A DNA stretch of 64,000 bases from JALZKA01 sp963725035 (GCA_963725035.1 CAVRWX010000010.1:62001-126000); one strand, 5' to 3'; positions 48,731 to 59,835 are shown, numbered from the stretch's first letter. Notes: generated from the sequence alone by a model not told the origin. Translations and numbers: made by a program.

Positions 48731-49402
48731 CTAGGGCCCGCGCGTCTTGGACGCCAGCTCAGCCAGGCGCGCCTCGACGTTGTCCATCGTCGCCGCCTGG
48801 TGGGGCGCGGGCGCACCGCGGATTCGCTCGGCGAGGGTCACCGCCTCGACGGCGAAGCGCCGGTATTGAAGCTCGCGCTGGGCGAGCGTGTTGCGCAGGT
48901 AGCGGACGACCGCCGCCGAGAAGATCATCACGGACAGCGTCACGAGGATGTGGTGCGCGATGTCGTCGAAGCTCTCATCGACATAGAAAAGCGGGGCGAT
49001 GGTCGTGGCGGCCATGAACGCCATCAGCCAGAGGAAGTCCTTGGAGTCCCTGACGACGTAGGCCGTATAGACGGCGATCAAGACCTGGTAGAAGGCGAAG
49101 TCGTCGCTGTAGAGGCTGACCCCCATCGCCACGTAGCCAGTGGCGACGATCGGGATCGAGTAGAGGGCCCGCGCGGGGAGCCGCTCCCATGGAACGGCCA
49201 TGAGAAGCGCGCCCGCGACGATTCCGGCCACGCTGATCAGAAGCTCCGGTGGCTCGGGCGCCGGCTTTAGGAACAAGGAGGCTGGAACGGCAGCCGCAGA
49301 GCCGATTGTCAACAGCAGCAGCCCTCCCAGCCGGCCGAGCCGTTTCCGCTCGGACGGGGCCATCTCCTCAACCGTCACGTTGGCTTTCGCTCGCGCTTCC
49401 AC
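48731..49402 (-). CDS. Integral membrane protein, possible sensor-type membrane domain
   Basis: About 220 residues with five or six helices (LLLLTIGSAAAVPASLFL, LISVAGIVAGALLMAVPW, ALYSIPIVATGYVAMGVSLY, FYQVLIAVYTAYVV, FLWLMAFMAATTIAPLFYVDES, ILVTLSVMIFSAAVVRYL). A coiled-coil tail follows (TLAQRELQYRRFAVEAVTLAERIRG). This layout resembles the membrane sensor half of diguanylate cyclases, but no output domain follows. Start uncertain: GTG 49402 is used here; ATG 49363 or GTG 49411 are alternatives. Divergent from thyX. Confidence 0.65.
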   Translation of the reverse strand: MEARAKANVTVEEMAPSERKRLGRLGGLLLLTIGSAAAVPASLFLKPAPEPPELLISVAGIVAGALLMAVPWERLPARALYSIPIVATGYVAMGVSLYSDDFAFYQVLIAVYTAYVVRDSKDFLWLMAFMAATTIAPLFYVDESFDDIAHHILVTLSVMIFSAAVVRYLRNTLAQRELQYRRFAVEAVTLAERIRGAPAPHQAATMDNVEARLAELASKTRGP

Positions 49403-49492
49403 CGTATTTACTTCGAGTCTGTTGCATCGAAGCCTCCTTCGCCGTCGGCGTATGCAATTTGCCGTTCGGCCACGCAACTAGTATCGGCGCCC

Positions 49493-51076
49493 GTGCTCTA
49501 CCCGGTCGAAGATTTCACAACCACCGAAGAGAAGCTCCTCGAGCCCCACTTCACCAATCTCGACCGGCCCGTCTTCGCCCTTCGCAACCTGCCCGAGACC
49601 GTGAAGGGCGCGATGTTCGCCCGCTACTCGCGCTGGGGCGGCACGCTCAGGCGGCTCTACCTGGACGAGTTCGCAGGCGAGGCGGACCCCGGTGCCCGCC
49701 CCTTCGACGGCGAGGAGGGCCAGCGCGCGGCCGGACTCTACGAGCGCGTCTTCATCGGCTACGGGGACGACTCGATCGCCCAGGTGGGCGGGGCGCACCT
49801 CGCCTGCGAGTGGACATCGAATGTCCTCACAAAGGTGCTCCAGCGCGGCCGCTTGGCCGCCTATCTCGAACAGTCGACCCGCTACATCGCCTACGACGAG
49901 CCGATGCCCGGCGGCGGCTACCGCTTCTACTCGGACGAGGACCTGGGCGTGGCCTACCGCGATGCGATGGACTCGATCTTCCGCGACTACTCGGAAGGCC
50001 TCCGCATCGTCACCGAGTGGGCTGCGGAGCAGTGGCCCCGCGGCGAGGAGCCCGAGGGCGCCTGGCGCAGCTCCATCCGCGCGAAGGCGCTGGACCTCCT
50101 GCGCGGGCTCCTGCCCGCATCGACGCTCAGCCACGTCGGGATCTTCGCCTCCGGCCAGGCCTACGAGCAGCTTCTGTTGAGGCTCTTCGCCTCCCCGCTT
50201 CCCGAGGCGCGCGAGTACGGCTCGATGATCCTCGAGGAGCTCCGCCACGTGATCCCCAGCTTCGTCGCCCGGGTCGACCGCCCCGAGCGCGGCGGCGAGT
50301 GGATCTCGTTCCTCAAGGCGCGCCGCGAGACCACGGAGCGCGCGGTCGCCCGCCTCGGCCTCGACCGCCGCGAGCCTGCGGACGCACCGTCCGTGGAGCT
50401 CGTGCACGTCGACGGCACCGAGGCGGACCTTCTCGCCTCCTCGCTCTATGAGTCGACAGGAGTCGGCGAGGCGGAGATCCGCCGCCGGGTTGACTCCCTC
50501 GATCCGCTCGAGCGTGCGGAGCTCATCGGCGAGCTGGTCGGGGAGCGGACGAACCGGCGCCACCGCCCCGGCCGTGGATGGGAGGCGGTGCGCTACCGCT
50601 TCGAGATCGTCTCCGACTACGGCGGCTTTCGCGACCTTCAGCGCCACCGCATGCTCACCTGCCAGTGGCAGCGCCTCGGCCCGGAGCTCGGCGCCGGCGT
50701 GCCGGCCGAGGTGGCCGACGCCGGCGCGGGCGACATCTATCGCCGCGCGCTCGAGACGTCGCGCACGGAGTTCGAGCGGCTCGAGTCGCTTGGCATGACC
50801 GACGCCGCTCCGTACGCGCTCTGCCTCGGCTACCGCATTCGCTACGTGCTCGACCTGAACGCGCGCGAGGCGATGCACCTGTGCGAGCTCCGCTCAGGCC
50901 GCGAGGGCCACCCCACCTACCGCGCCGTGGCCCAGGCGATGCACGAGCGGATTGCCTCCGTCCACCCCGCGATCGCCGCGGGCATGAAGCACGTGGACTC
51001 CTCGACCGAGCCGCGCCTCGAGCGGATCATGTCCGAGATCCGCGCCCATAGAAAGCGCGTCGCAGCGGGTATCTAG
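49493..51076 (+). CDS. thyX: Double-domain ThyX-like FAD-dependent thymidylate synthase
   Basis: 527 residues, about twice the usual ThyX, with two ThyX-like halves. The first has FARYSRWGGTLRRLYLDEF, GYGDDSIAQVGGAHLACEWTSN and QRGRLAAYLEQSTRYIAYD, matching the ThyX motif RHRxxSxxExSxRY at its C-terminal side. The second has RFEIVSDYGGFRDLQRHRMLTCQWQRLG and YALCLGYRIRYVLDLNAREAMHLCELRSGREGHPTYR. Neither half carries the complete motif: RHR is only in half 2 and EQSTRY only in half 1. Predicted to methylate dUMP using FAD and methylenetetrahydrofolate, giving the dTMP used by tmk. GTG start at 49493. Confidence 0.85.
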   Translation: MLYPVEDFTTTEEKLLEPHFTNLDRPVFALRNLPETVKGAMFARYSRWGGTLRRLYLDEFAGEADPGARPFDGEEGQRAAGLYERVFIGYGDDSIAQVGGAHLACEWTSNVLTKVLQRGRLAAYLEQSTRYIAYDEPMPGGGYRFYSDEDLGVAYRDAMDSIFRDYSEGLRIVTEWAAEQWPRGEEPEGAWRSSIRAKALDLLRGLLPASTLSHVGIFASGQAYEQLLLRLFASPLPEAREYGSMILEELRHVIPSFVARVDRPERGGEWISFLKARRETTERAVARLGLDRREPADAPSVELVHVDGTEADLLASSLYESTGVGEAEIRRRVDSLDPLERAELIGELVGERTNRRHRPGRGWEAVRYRFEIVSDYGGFRDLQRHRMLTCQWQRLGPELGAGVPAEVADAGAGDIYRRALETSRTEFERLESLGMTDAAPYALCLGYRIRYVLDLNAREAMHLCELRSGREGHPTYRAVAQAMHERIASVHPAIAAGMKHVDSSTEPRLERIMSEIRAHRKRVAAGI

Positions 51077-51082
51077 CCCCCG

Positions 51083-52033
51083 CTACTTCTGCGACTTGTA
51101 GAGGTCCTTGATCACGTCGCCGAAGTAGGGGCCGAAGAGCTTCCCCTCCTCGGGGTTGTTGCAGAGCGGCGGGATCGGGATCGTGCACTCGTATCCGTAG
51201 GAGACGACCGAGTTCACCTTCTCGCCCCCGATCACCCAGCCGCCGCCCGACGAGCCGCCCGTCATGTTGCAGTCGATCCGGATGGGCTTGGGGTTGTTCT
51301 GATCGTTGTCCGTGCCCTGGGATGGAGAGTCGCAGCGGTACATCTTCTCGCCGTCGAAGGGGTCTTCGGCCGGGTAGCCGAACGCGTCGAAGTCCTGGTC
51401 GTTGCTCTTGTTGAAGGCGATGCCGCGCTTGCCGACCTTGTCGGCCAGCGTCTTCCCGTTCAGCTTGTGCATCGTCGCCATGCCGACGTCGTAGGAGATG
51501 TTCTCGTTGTTCTCCCACTGGGACGTCGTCTTGATCTTCTTGGCCGTCCACTCGCCGAACGGGTCGTCGCCGTTCTTGTAGGCGGGGACGAACATGAAGT
51601 TGGTCGCGTAGCCGTCTGCTTCCGAGTAGGTGCAGTGGCCCGCGGTCACGACCAGGCTCTCAGTCTTGGACTTGACCGAAGTGCCTGAGCAGACGTAGCC
51701 AAGCCCGCCGAGGTCGAAGAAGATCTTGCCGTGCGTGCGGACGGGCTTGGAGCTCGGGTTGCCGACCTGCTGAGCGTTGGCGCGGCGCGCCTGCGCAGCG
51801 CCGAGGCCCAGGTCGACCGGGCCGACCGGCACGACCGCCGCGGCGTCGCTCAGAAGGGCGTCCCCCGGGATCGCGGTCGCCATGCGCTCAGGCGTCCAGT
51901 GGTCGCGGACCTCGTCGGCAGATTCCCCTGTCACATACGCGGACGCGACGCCAGGCACAGCGAGGCACGCAAAGGCGGCCACCAAGGCGGCCAGGGGGAT
52001 ACGACATGGTGAGACCCTGCTCGGAGTACGCAC
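51083..52033 (-). CDS. Secreted trypsin-like serine protease
   Basis: 316 residues. The signal peptide has a hydrophobic core PLAALVAAFACLAVPGVASA with cleavage after ASA. Catalytic His in VVTAGHCTYS, Asp in ISYDVGMATM, Ser in MTGGSSGGGWV: a complete chymotrypsin-fold triad. Cysteines (VCSG, GHC, YRCD, DCNM, YEC, LCNN) suggest disulfides. GTG 52033 is the in-frame start. An ATG at 52016 is one base out of frame with a better leader (MRIPLAALV), so a start-proximal indel is possible. Divergent from acs, with 94 bases between starts. Confidence 0.85.
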   Translation of the reverse strand: MRTPSRVSPCRIPLAALVAAFACLAVPGVASAYVTGESADEVRDHWTPERMATAIPGDALLSDAAAVVPVGPVDLGLGAAQARRANAQQVGNPSSKPVRTHGKIFFDLGGLGYVCSGTSVKSKTESLVVTAGHCTYSEADGYATNFMFVPAYKNGDDPFGEWTAKKIKTTSQWENNENISYDVGMATMHKLNGKTLADKVGKRGIAFNKSNDQDFDAFGYPAEDPFDGEKMYRCDSPSQGTDNDQNNPKPIRIDCNMTGGSSGGGWVIGGEKVNSVVSYGYECTIPIPPLCNNPEEGKLFGPYFGDVIKDLYKSQK

Positions 52034-52127
52034 AAAAACAGCGTAAGGAACTCGATGAATCAGCGCGCCGGTTGCCGGGTAGGTGTCCACCCATAGGATC
52101 GCGGACAAGCGACGAGAGGAGACGCAA

Positions 52128-54145
<2,018 letters not shown>

Positions 54146-54146
<1 letters not shown>

Positions 54147-54204
54147 CCGCCGTCTTGGCGGCGAACGTCCGTGAGCTACCCCATAGGGCGTGCTGACGGA
54201 CGTT
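54146..54204. terminator. Paired hairpins after acs
   Basis: Two consecutive stems: GCCGCC/GGCGGC with a 5-base loop (54146-54162), then a perfect 9-bp inverted repeat AACGTCCGT / ACGGACGTT (54164-54204) enclosing a 23-base loop with a small CCC/GGG stem. They lie between convergent genes and could stop transcription both ways. Confidence 0.65.
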
Positions 54205-54213
54205 TGCCCCTCG

Positions 54214-55261
54214 CTACGCCTCCGCGCCCACGCGCTTCTCCGGCGGGACGCAGTAGGCGCCTTCGGAGAACCCCTGGCCCTCCAGGCCGAAGGCCCAGTC
54301 GAAGCGGGCTCGGTAGTTCTCGAGCGCGACTATGTCCGTGAGCTCGACGAGCTGCGCCTCGTCGAAGCGCTCGCGCAGCTGGGCGAAGAGCTCGTCTGAG
54401 ACCTCGACAGGGCTGCGCGTCATCGCGGTCGCATAGTCCATGACGAGCTTCTCCGTGTCGTCGAAGGCGTCGGAGTCGCGGTAGTGCGGCAGCTCGCGCA
54501 TCTCGTCCTGGCTCACGCCGTGCCCCTTGGAGAGGAAAGAGCCGAAATCCAGACACCACTCGCAGCCGGCCACCATGGCCGCGCGCATCGATGCAAGGTG
54601 CTTCAAACGCGCTGACACTCTGGTCGCCCTCTCGGTCGCGAGTTCGTGCATGGACCATGCAGTCATGACCGTCTGGTTGTGCGCGTAGACGCGCATTGGG
54701 TCGGGCACGTCTCCGAAGCGACGCCGCGCGATCGCGAAAGCAAGGCGAGTCAATGGATTTCGCGTGGAGTCCGACACCGGCTCGATGCGAGATCCGTTCG
54801 GCCCAGGCCCGGCAGGGGTGGGCGTCCGCGGAGCGGCGCTCTCCCTCCAGACCAGGTAGAGCACGCCGAGCGGCAGCAGCACGGTGGCAGCGAGCGACAA
54901 GACGTTTCCGATCGCATTGCCAGTCGAGTACGGCTCGAGGTTGAACGCGTGCCAGATCGTGTGTGGCAGGCTGAAGGCGAGGAAGGCGACGAGGGTGATG
55001 ACGACCCAGCGCCGCTCGAGCCGGATCGACGCTGCCAGGAGAATGACCGACGTGGTGAGGAAGAGGCCGCCGAAGTCCGTGAGCAGATGCTCGTTGTAGG
55101 CGGGCAGGGCCTCGACCCAGCCGAGCCCGAGCGGGAAGTCCTCGTAGAACGAGCGCGGGAAGAACAGCGCGTAGAGGCCCAGGACCCCCTGGATGACGCC
55201 GAGCTGGATGAGCGTGAACCTCGCTTCCCACCGGTAGCGGGTGAGGGTCGCCGTCGTTCAT
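54214..55261 (-). CDS. Membrane domain fused to a carboxymuconolactone-decarboxylase-like (AhpD-fold) domain (one frameshift)
   Basis: The ATG overlaps the TetR gene stop, but after about five codons the frame must shift (near 55245). The protein then reads LTRYRWEARFTLIQLGVIQGVLGLYALFFP, followed by three further helices (TDFGGLFLTTSVILLAASIRL, RRWVVITLVAFLAFSLPHTIWH, NVLSLAATVLLPLGVLYLVW). After a Pro/Gly linker comes an AhpD-like domain: MRAAMVAGCEWCLDFGSFLSKGHGVSQDEMRELPHY, with the CxxC redox pair (CEWC), and DDTEKLVMDYATAMTRSPVEV. About 348 residues. The fold is typical of peroxidatic or lyase enzymes; tethering to a membrane domain is unusual. Confidence 0.78.
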
Positions 55262-55906
55262 TTCCTCTTCCTTTCGTTTTGCTCAACGAGCGCCAGCGCG
55301 ACCTCCACATGGGCGGCGGCGAAGCGCTCGTCCGAGATGTCCACGAAGTCCCTTCCGACGATGAAGCCCTGGAGCGCGAACCCGACCAGCGCCGAGGTGA
55401 GCACCTCGCCGAGCGCGTCGATGTCGTCGAACTCGACGTCGTGCGAGGCTGAGTAGCGCCTGAGCACCTCGGTCGCGAGCGCATGGCCCGGCCGGACGAT
55501 CGCGTCGCGAAAGGCCTCCCTGAACGCGGGCAGGCGATGGCCCTCCTTCATCACGATCAGCGCCAGCTCGCGCTCGCGCGCGAGTTCCGCCAGGCCCCAG
55601 CGCGCGATCAGCGTGAGCTCCGAGCGCAGGTCTGAGAGCGGGCCCAGGTCCAGGCGGTCCGGCAGAGCCGTGATCTCCTGCATGCGCTGCGCGAGTGCCA
55701 CCTCAAGTAGCTCTTCCTTCGAGCGGAAGTGCTTGTAAAGGGCGCCGGAGCGCGGCGAGAGGCCAGCCGCGTCGCTCGATCTGCGCGGTTGAGGTGGCAT
55801 CGAAGCCCTGAGTCGCGAAGAGGTCGAGCGCCGCGTCGAGGATGCGTTCCCTGGTTGGAACGGAGGGGCGCGTGGGGGCGGCTTGGGCTCCTGCCACAGT
55901 AAGCAC
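55258..55906 (-). CDS. TetR-family regulator (one frameshift)
   Basis: About 216 residues. From GTG 55906 (GTG 55897 also possible): TRERILDAALDLFATQGFDATSTAQIERR, then the frame breaks near 55775. The rest of the helix-turn-helix follows in the next frame as AAGLSPRSGALYKHFRSKEELLEVALAQRM. The C-terminal ligand domain includes LALIVMKEGHRLPAFREAFRDAIVRPGHALATEVLRR. The 9-bp palindrome just upstream is the probable operator. Overlaps the fused membrane/AhpD-like gene by 4 bases, so both are likely autoregulated together. Confidence 0.88.
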
Positions 55907-55914
55907 GAGATTAC

Positions 55915-55940
55915 CATAGGTAAGCAAGCGTTTACCTATG
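55915..55940. promoter_or_regulatory. TetR operator palindrome
   Basis: Perfect 9-bp arms CATAGGTAA and TTACCTATG around an 8-base spacer, between the divergent tetR-type gene and the flippase-like gene. A third half-site (TTACC at 55911) partly overlaps the left arm. AT-rich for the region, as expected for an operator. Confidence 0.82.
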
Positions 55941-55975
55941 AACTCGTGGGTGGACGGGTGTCATAGGCTCGCGAC

Positions 55976-56950
55976 ATGGCAGGGCTCCCCGGCGACGGAG
56001 AGGTAATCGAGAAGTCCCGCCTTCGCAGGGACCTGGCTATCGCCGGCATCGCGATTGTCACCCTGGCCGTGATCGTCGGCCTCAACTTCGAGGACGTGAT
56101 CGACGGTCTCTCCCAGATCACATTCGCGGAAGCGTTCGGCCTGGTGAGCCTCCACCTCCTGGCGCTAGTCCTGCGAGCCATTGCTTGGGGCCTTTGCCTT
56201 GACGCAGCCGGGAGCCGGGTCCCTCCCCGGGAGCTTCACGCCTCCAGCGGCCCGCGCTTTCTGGCCGACACGGTGGTACCGACCTACGTCGGCGCCTGGG
56301 TGCGGATCGGCCTCCTCAAGGTGATGATGGGTGCACGCGCTCCAACGATCGGCCAGATGATCTCTGCCGACGGGGTGATCCTGCTGGTCGAGGGCGGGAT
56401 CACCGTCTTGGTCGTTGTGGCCTTGACGTTCGGTGTCGGCCTGCAGTGGTGGTGGTCCGTCACGGTGATCGGGCTCGCGGGCGCGGGCGCGCTCATCGCC
56501 CTCTGGCTCAAGCAGCGCTACGCGGACCGACCCTTCGTTCGAACGTTCGACGTCCTCGCCAAGCGCCACACGCTGTTCCTGCTCACGGCGCTCTTGACGG
56601 TCGTCCTGGTCGCTCAGCCCATTCGCTATTTGATCGTGATCAACGGCGTCGGGATCGACGCCGACTTCGTCGAGGCCGTGCTGGCGTTCCTCGCCACCAG
56701 CGTGATCGGCGGGCTTCCCGTCGGCCCCGGGCCTGCAAGCGTCGGCGCCACCGGCGTCGTCTTCTCCGGCGAGGAACTGGGGCTGATCGCGGCCAGCGGC
56801 ATCGGCCTGACCGCGACAGCGTTTGTCGCCGCGCTGATCTACTCCGCTGTGGGGCTTGCCATCGCGGGCCCGGGCGCGCGCAAGTCGCTCCTCGACCGCT
56901 TGAGCCGCGAGACCCCGTCGATGCGCGAGGGCGCCGGCACTCCCAGGTAG
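55976..56950 (+). CDS. Lysylphosphatidylglycerol-synthase/flippase-like (UPF0104) membrane protein
   Basis: 324 residues, about eight membrane helices and no C-terminal transferase domain. Segments include IAGIAIVTLAVIVGL, FADTVVPTYVGAWVRIGLLK-like text (written RFLADTVVPTYVGAWVRI), ADGVILLVEGGITVLVVVAL and the family's re-entrant signature LPVGPGPASVGATGVVFS. Members without the synthase domain are thought to flip lipids or lipid-linked glycans. ATG 55976. Shares the operator region with the divergent TetR gene. Its last 112 bases overlap the end of the convergent phosphatase-like gene. Confidence 0.83.
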   Translation: MAGLPGDGEVIEKSRLRRDLAIAGIAIVTLAVIVGLNFEDVIDGLSQITFAEAFGLVSLHLLALVLRAIAWGLCLDAAGSRVPPRELHASSGPRFLADTVVPTYVGAWVRIGLLKVMMGARAPTIGQMISADGVILLVEGGITVLVVVALTFGVGLQWWWSVTVIGLAGAGALIALWLKQRYADRPFVRTFDVLAKRHTLFLLTALLTVVLVAQPIRYLIVINGVGIDADFVEAVLAFLATSVIGGLPVGPGPASVGATGVVFSGEELGLIAASGIGLTATAFVAALIYSAVGLAIAGPGARKSLLDRLSRETPSMREGAGTPR

Positions 56951-58326
56951 TCCAGGACGGTATTCGCGACATCCGCAGAGCGAATCGGCCCGTCGGCCAA
57001 CGGCACGCTGGACGCGACGGGGATGTGCATGTGGTCGCGGATGAGCCCTCCATGCGAAGAGACGTGGTGCGGCCACTCGAAGCGCTCCCGGAGGTCGTAG
57101 CCGGCCGCGGCCGAGATGACGAGGTCGCCGGTGCGCCTGGTGCGAAAGAGCTGGGCGATCTGGACGATCGCGTCCGGGTGGCCCGTGTCAAACGTCGCCT
57201 CGAGCGCCTCGCGGGAGCTCATCTCCGAAGGCATCTCGTCCCAGCCGAACGGGTCGCGCCCGTCGCGCAGCGAGTAGGTGACGCCGCCGTCGGCCGTCTC
57301 AGCCAGATCGGCGACGCCGCTTTGACTCTCGACGATCAGGCCACCGGAAACGTCTGAACGGGTCGCGATCAGCTCGACGGCGGGCTCTGAGAGAAGCGAC
57401 TCGATCAGGGCGGGATGGCGGTGCTCGATCACGTCGCGCGAGGGACGTGTGGCCCAGGTGCCGTCCTCGCCGCGCAGGTAGATGTGGCACATGCCGTTCC
57501 CCGAAACGCACACCACGGCGTCGAACGAGGGCCGGAACGCGGGCCAGGAGTGGTACGCGGTCTTGATCCCGTACTTCTCGCCCAGCTCGACCGCAACGTC
57601 GAAATGCGTGTGCACCGCGTGGTGGCCGTGGTCCGAGACGATCGTGACCAAGGTCTCCTCATACGTTCCGAGCTCCTGGAGCTTCCTTGCCGCCCTCCCC
57701 ACCGCACCATCGATGTGGCGATAGCCGGCGATGGCCTCGGGACAGTCGGCGCCGATGTAGTGGCAGTTCCAGTCGATGCCGGGGAAGGCGATGAAGCGGA
57801 AGCGACTCTCAGCCGCCGCCGCCTCGACCAGCGCGTCAGCGGCCAAACGGTCGGCCCGCTCGTAGTCGCGGAACCAGTGCGAGTGCGACCAGACGAAGGG
57901 CTTGGCGCGGCGCCGGAGGTTCCGGTCGGAGTCGAGGCCCCGGTTGAGGATGCCGAAGACACCGATCGCATCCGGCATCAGCTCGTAAAGCGTGGGGTGC
58001 GAGGGGTCCATGTCGCTCGCCAGGTAGGCGACCTCCGGGCCGTTGTAGCTCCGCAGGGCGTGCGGCGCGGCCGGTCCCCGCCCCCGGTAGCGATCCCGGT
58101 CGAACCAGCGGTAGCCGGGAACGTCGACGGTGCCCGGGTAGCAACCAGAGAGAAGCGGAATGTGCGCGGGCCCCGTGGTGCTGGTGAAGACGCTCGTCCC
58201 CCTTCTGTACGACCCGCGCTCGACCACGTGCTGGGAGATCTCGGGCAGGTCCCCGGCCGCGAGCAGCTCCTCGAACGTGTCGGCCTTGGCCCCGTCGGCC
58301 AGGATCATCAGGCACGAACGCGCCAC
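56839..58326 (-). CDS. Alkaline-phosphatase-superfamily (type I phosphodiesterase/nucleotide pyrophosphatase-like) protein
   Basis: About 495 residues. It begins with the metal-site segment MILADGAKADTFEELL (Asp) and the nucleophile region TSTTGPAHIPLLSGCYPG (Thr). GIDWNCHYIGADCPEAIAGY, VTIVSDHGHHAVHTHFDVAVEL and HHVSSHGGLIRDHMHIP complete the metal ligands. GTG start at 58326, 8 bases after the stop of the upstream membrane protein. No signal peptide, so a cytoplasmic phospho-ester or phosphonate hydrolase. Last 112 bases overlap the convergent flippase-like gene. Confidence 0.85.
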   Translation of the reverse strand: MARSCLMILADGAKADTFEELLAAGDLPEISQHVVERGSYRRGTSVFTSTTGPAHIPLLSGCYPGTVDVPGYRWFDRDRYRGRGPAAPHALRSYNGPEVAYLASDMDPSHPTLYELMPDAIGVFGILNRGLDSDRNLRRRAKPFVWSHSHWFRDYERADRLAADALVEAAAAESRFRFIAFPGIDWNCHYIGADCPEAIAGYRHIDGAVGRAARKLQELGTYEETLVTIVSDHGHHAVHTHFDVAVELGEKYGIKTAYHSWPAFRPSFDAVVCVSGNGMCHIYLRGEDGTWATRPSRDVIEHRHPALIESLLSEPAVELIATRSDVSGGLIVESQSGVADLAETADGGVTYSLRDGRDPFGWDEMPSEMSSREALEATFDTGHPDAIVQIAQLFRTRRTGDLVISAAAGYDLRERFEWPHHVSSHGGLIRDHMHIPVASSVPLADGPIRSADVANTVLDYLGVPAPSRIDGVSRLKRSRSDLRAPGPAMASPTAE

Positions 58327-58334
58327 GATGACCT

Positions 58335-59204
58335 CTAGCGACGGCGCTTGCGTTTGCGCTTCTTGGCGCGCTCGCGCCTGGCCGCGTTCGGGTTCTCGTC
58401 CACGCCGGGGATCTCCACCGCATCGCCTTCGATCACGTCGCCTCCGGCCACCGCGGCGGCGGGCTCCACGGGCTCCTCGCCCGCCTTGGTCGGCGGGATC
58501 GCGACGCCGGCGTCCCAGGCGGGTGGGCGGCCCTTGGGCGTGCGGCCGGCGATAAGCAGGCCGAAGTACATGAACCACGCCAGGAGGGCCGGGAGCGTCA
58601 GTCCGATGAGCGGCGGCAGGATGAAGGTGGCGCCGAGCGCCATCCCGAGCGTGCCGTGGAACCGCGTGAGTAGGCCGGTCCTCACGCCCCACAGGCACGT
58701 GTAGACCATGCCGAAGATGATCGCGATCGTCGCCACCGAATAGACGTAGATCGCGGCGGTGCGGGGCCCGGAGTCCTCAAGGAGGTTCGTCGCGAGCGAG
58801 TAGATGTCGCCAACGCCGCTCTCCTGGGCGACGAATTGGTCCGCGACCTGGACTTGCCCGACTGCGAGCAGGACGCCCTGCACCGCGTAGAGGACCGGGC
58901 CGAGGACCACAAGGAAGAGAAGTGCATTCGGGACCCGCTCGGTCCGGGCCTGTGCGGCCTTGTAGAGATAGGCGAGGGGCGCAGCCAGGAGCAGGAACGC
59001 GAGCGCCGCGATGATCGAGCCGATCAGCTGCGACCCCGCGTTCTCGTTGATCGTGCGAAGCGTCGCCGTCGCGAGCTCGGAGGTTCCGCCGCCGCTCGAC
59101 TGGAAGGCCGCTGCCCCCACCAGAAGCAGGAGGGGAAGGATCGCGGCGACCACCACCGGGCGGCGGTACCTGCGCTCTCGCTCGAGTATCGCCTGAGTGC
59201 TCAC
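58335..59204 (-). CDS. Membrane protein of unknown function with basic tail
   Basis: 289 residues with about five helices (VVAAILPLLLLVGAAAF, LIGSIIAALAFLLLAAPLAYLY, NALLFLVVLGPVLYAVQGVLLAVG, YVYSVATIAIIFGMVYTCLWG, LGMALGATFILPPLIGLTLPALLAWFMYFGLLIAG). A long cytoplasmic tail ends in a run of basic residues (RRERAKKRKRKRRR). I recognise no family; similar proteins occur as actinobacterial hypotheticals. In one transcript with the phosphatase-like gene. Confidence 0.72.
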   Translation of the reverse strand: MSTQAILERERRYRRPVVVAAILPLLLLVGAAAFQSSGGGTSELATATLRTINENAGSQLIGSIIAALAFLLLAAPLAYLYKAAQARTERVPNALLFLVVLGPVLYAVQGVLLAVGQVQVADQFVAQESGVGDIYSLATNLLEDSGPRTAAIYVYSVATIAIIFGMVYTCLWGVRTGLLTRFHGTLGMALGATFILPPLIGLTLPALLAWFMYFGLLIAGRTPKGRPPAWDAGVAIPPTKAGEEPVEPAAAVAGGDVIEGDAVEIPGVDENPNAARRERAKKRKRKRRR

Positions 59205-59293
59205 GAGAGCCGAATCGGGTCGCGAACGGCGGCGCGAGAGCAGGTGCCTATTGTTGGCTCGCCCCTGTGGGCACGAGAGATACGCTGCGAGAC

Positions 59294-59827
59294 GTGCCCG
59301 AGCTGGCCGTTACAGCGATCGGCCGTGACCGCCCCGGAATCGTGGCTTCGGTCACAGGCGCCCTGCTCGAGCTGGGCGGCAACGTCGAGGACTCGCAGAT
59401 GTCCATCCTGGGCGGCCATTTCGCGGTGATGCTGCTCGTCGCGGTCCCGGCGGAAACGAAGCGCGAGCAGGTGGTCGAGCGCCTATCGGAGGTGGCGCAG
59501 GAGCACGAGCTCGAGGCGATCTCGGTCGCCGAGGTCTCCGGGGGCGCCGCCAGGCCCGCGCCCCCTTCCCACGTCCTTTCCGTCTACGGAGCCGATCGCC
59601 CTGGGATCGTCCACGCCGTCTCCTCGGTGCTGGCCGAGGCAGGGGTGAACATCACGGACCTCGAGACAAAGCTCACCGGGTCGAGTGAGGCGCCCGTCTA
59701 CGTGATGGTCCTCGAGGTTGCGCTCGGCACCGCCAGGTCGGAGACCGTCGAGGCCGCCCTACGGAAGGCGGGCGGCGAGCGTGGCCTCGAGGTGTCCCTC
59801 CGCGCGCTCGACACGGACCCGCTCTAG
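59294..59827 (+). CDS. Double ACT-domain protein, GcvR-like
   Basis: 177 residues, two ACT domains. The first is ELAVTAIGRDRPGIVASVTGALLELGGNVEDSQMSILGGHFAVMLLV; the second is VLSVYGADRPGIVHAVSSVLAEAGVNITDLETKLTG. Both keep the DRPGIV ligand-binding signature. It resembles the glycine-cleavage repressor GcvR, but is more likely a general amino-acid-sensing regulator. GTG 59294 is used; GTG 59267 is also in frame. Overall order with def suggests co-transcription (8 bases apart). Confidence 0.86.
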   Translation: MPELAVTAIGRDRPGIVASVTGALLELGGNVEDSQMSILGGHFAVMLLVAVPAETKREQVVERLSEVAQEHELEAISVAEVSGGAARPAPPSHVLSVYGADRPGIVHAVSSVLAEAGVNITDLETKLTGSSEAPVYVMVLEVALGTARSETVEAALRKAGGERGLEVSLRALDTDPL

Positions 59828-59835
59828 GGCCCGCC

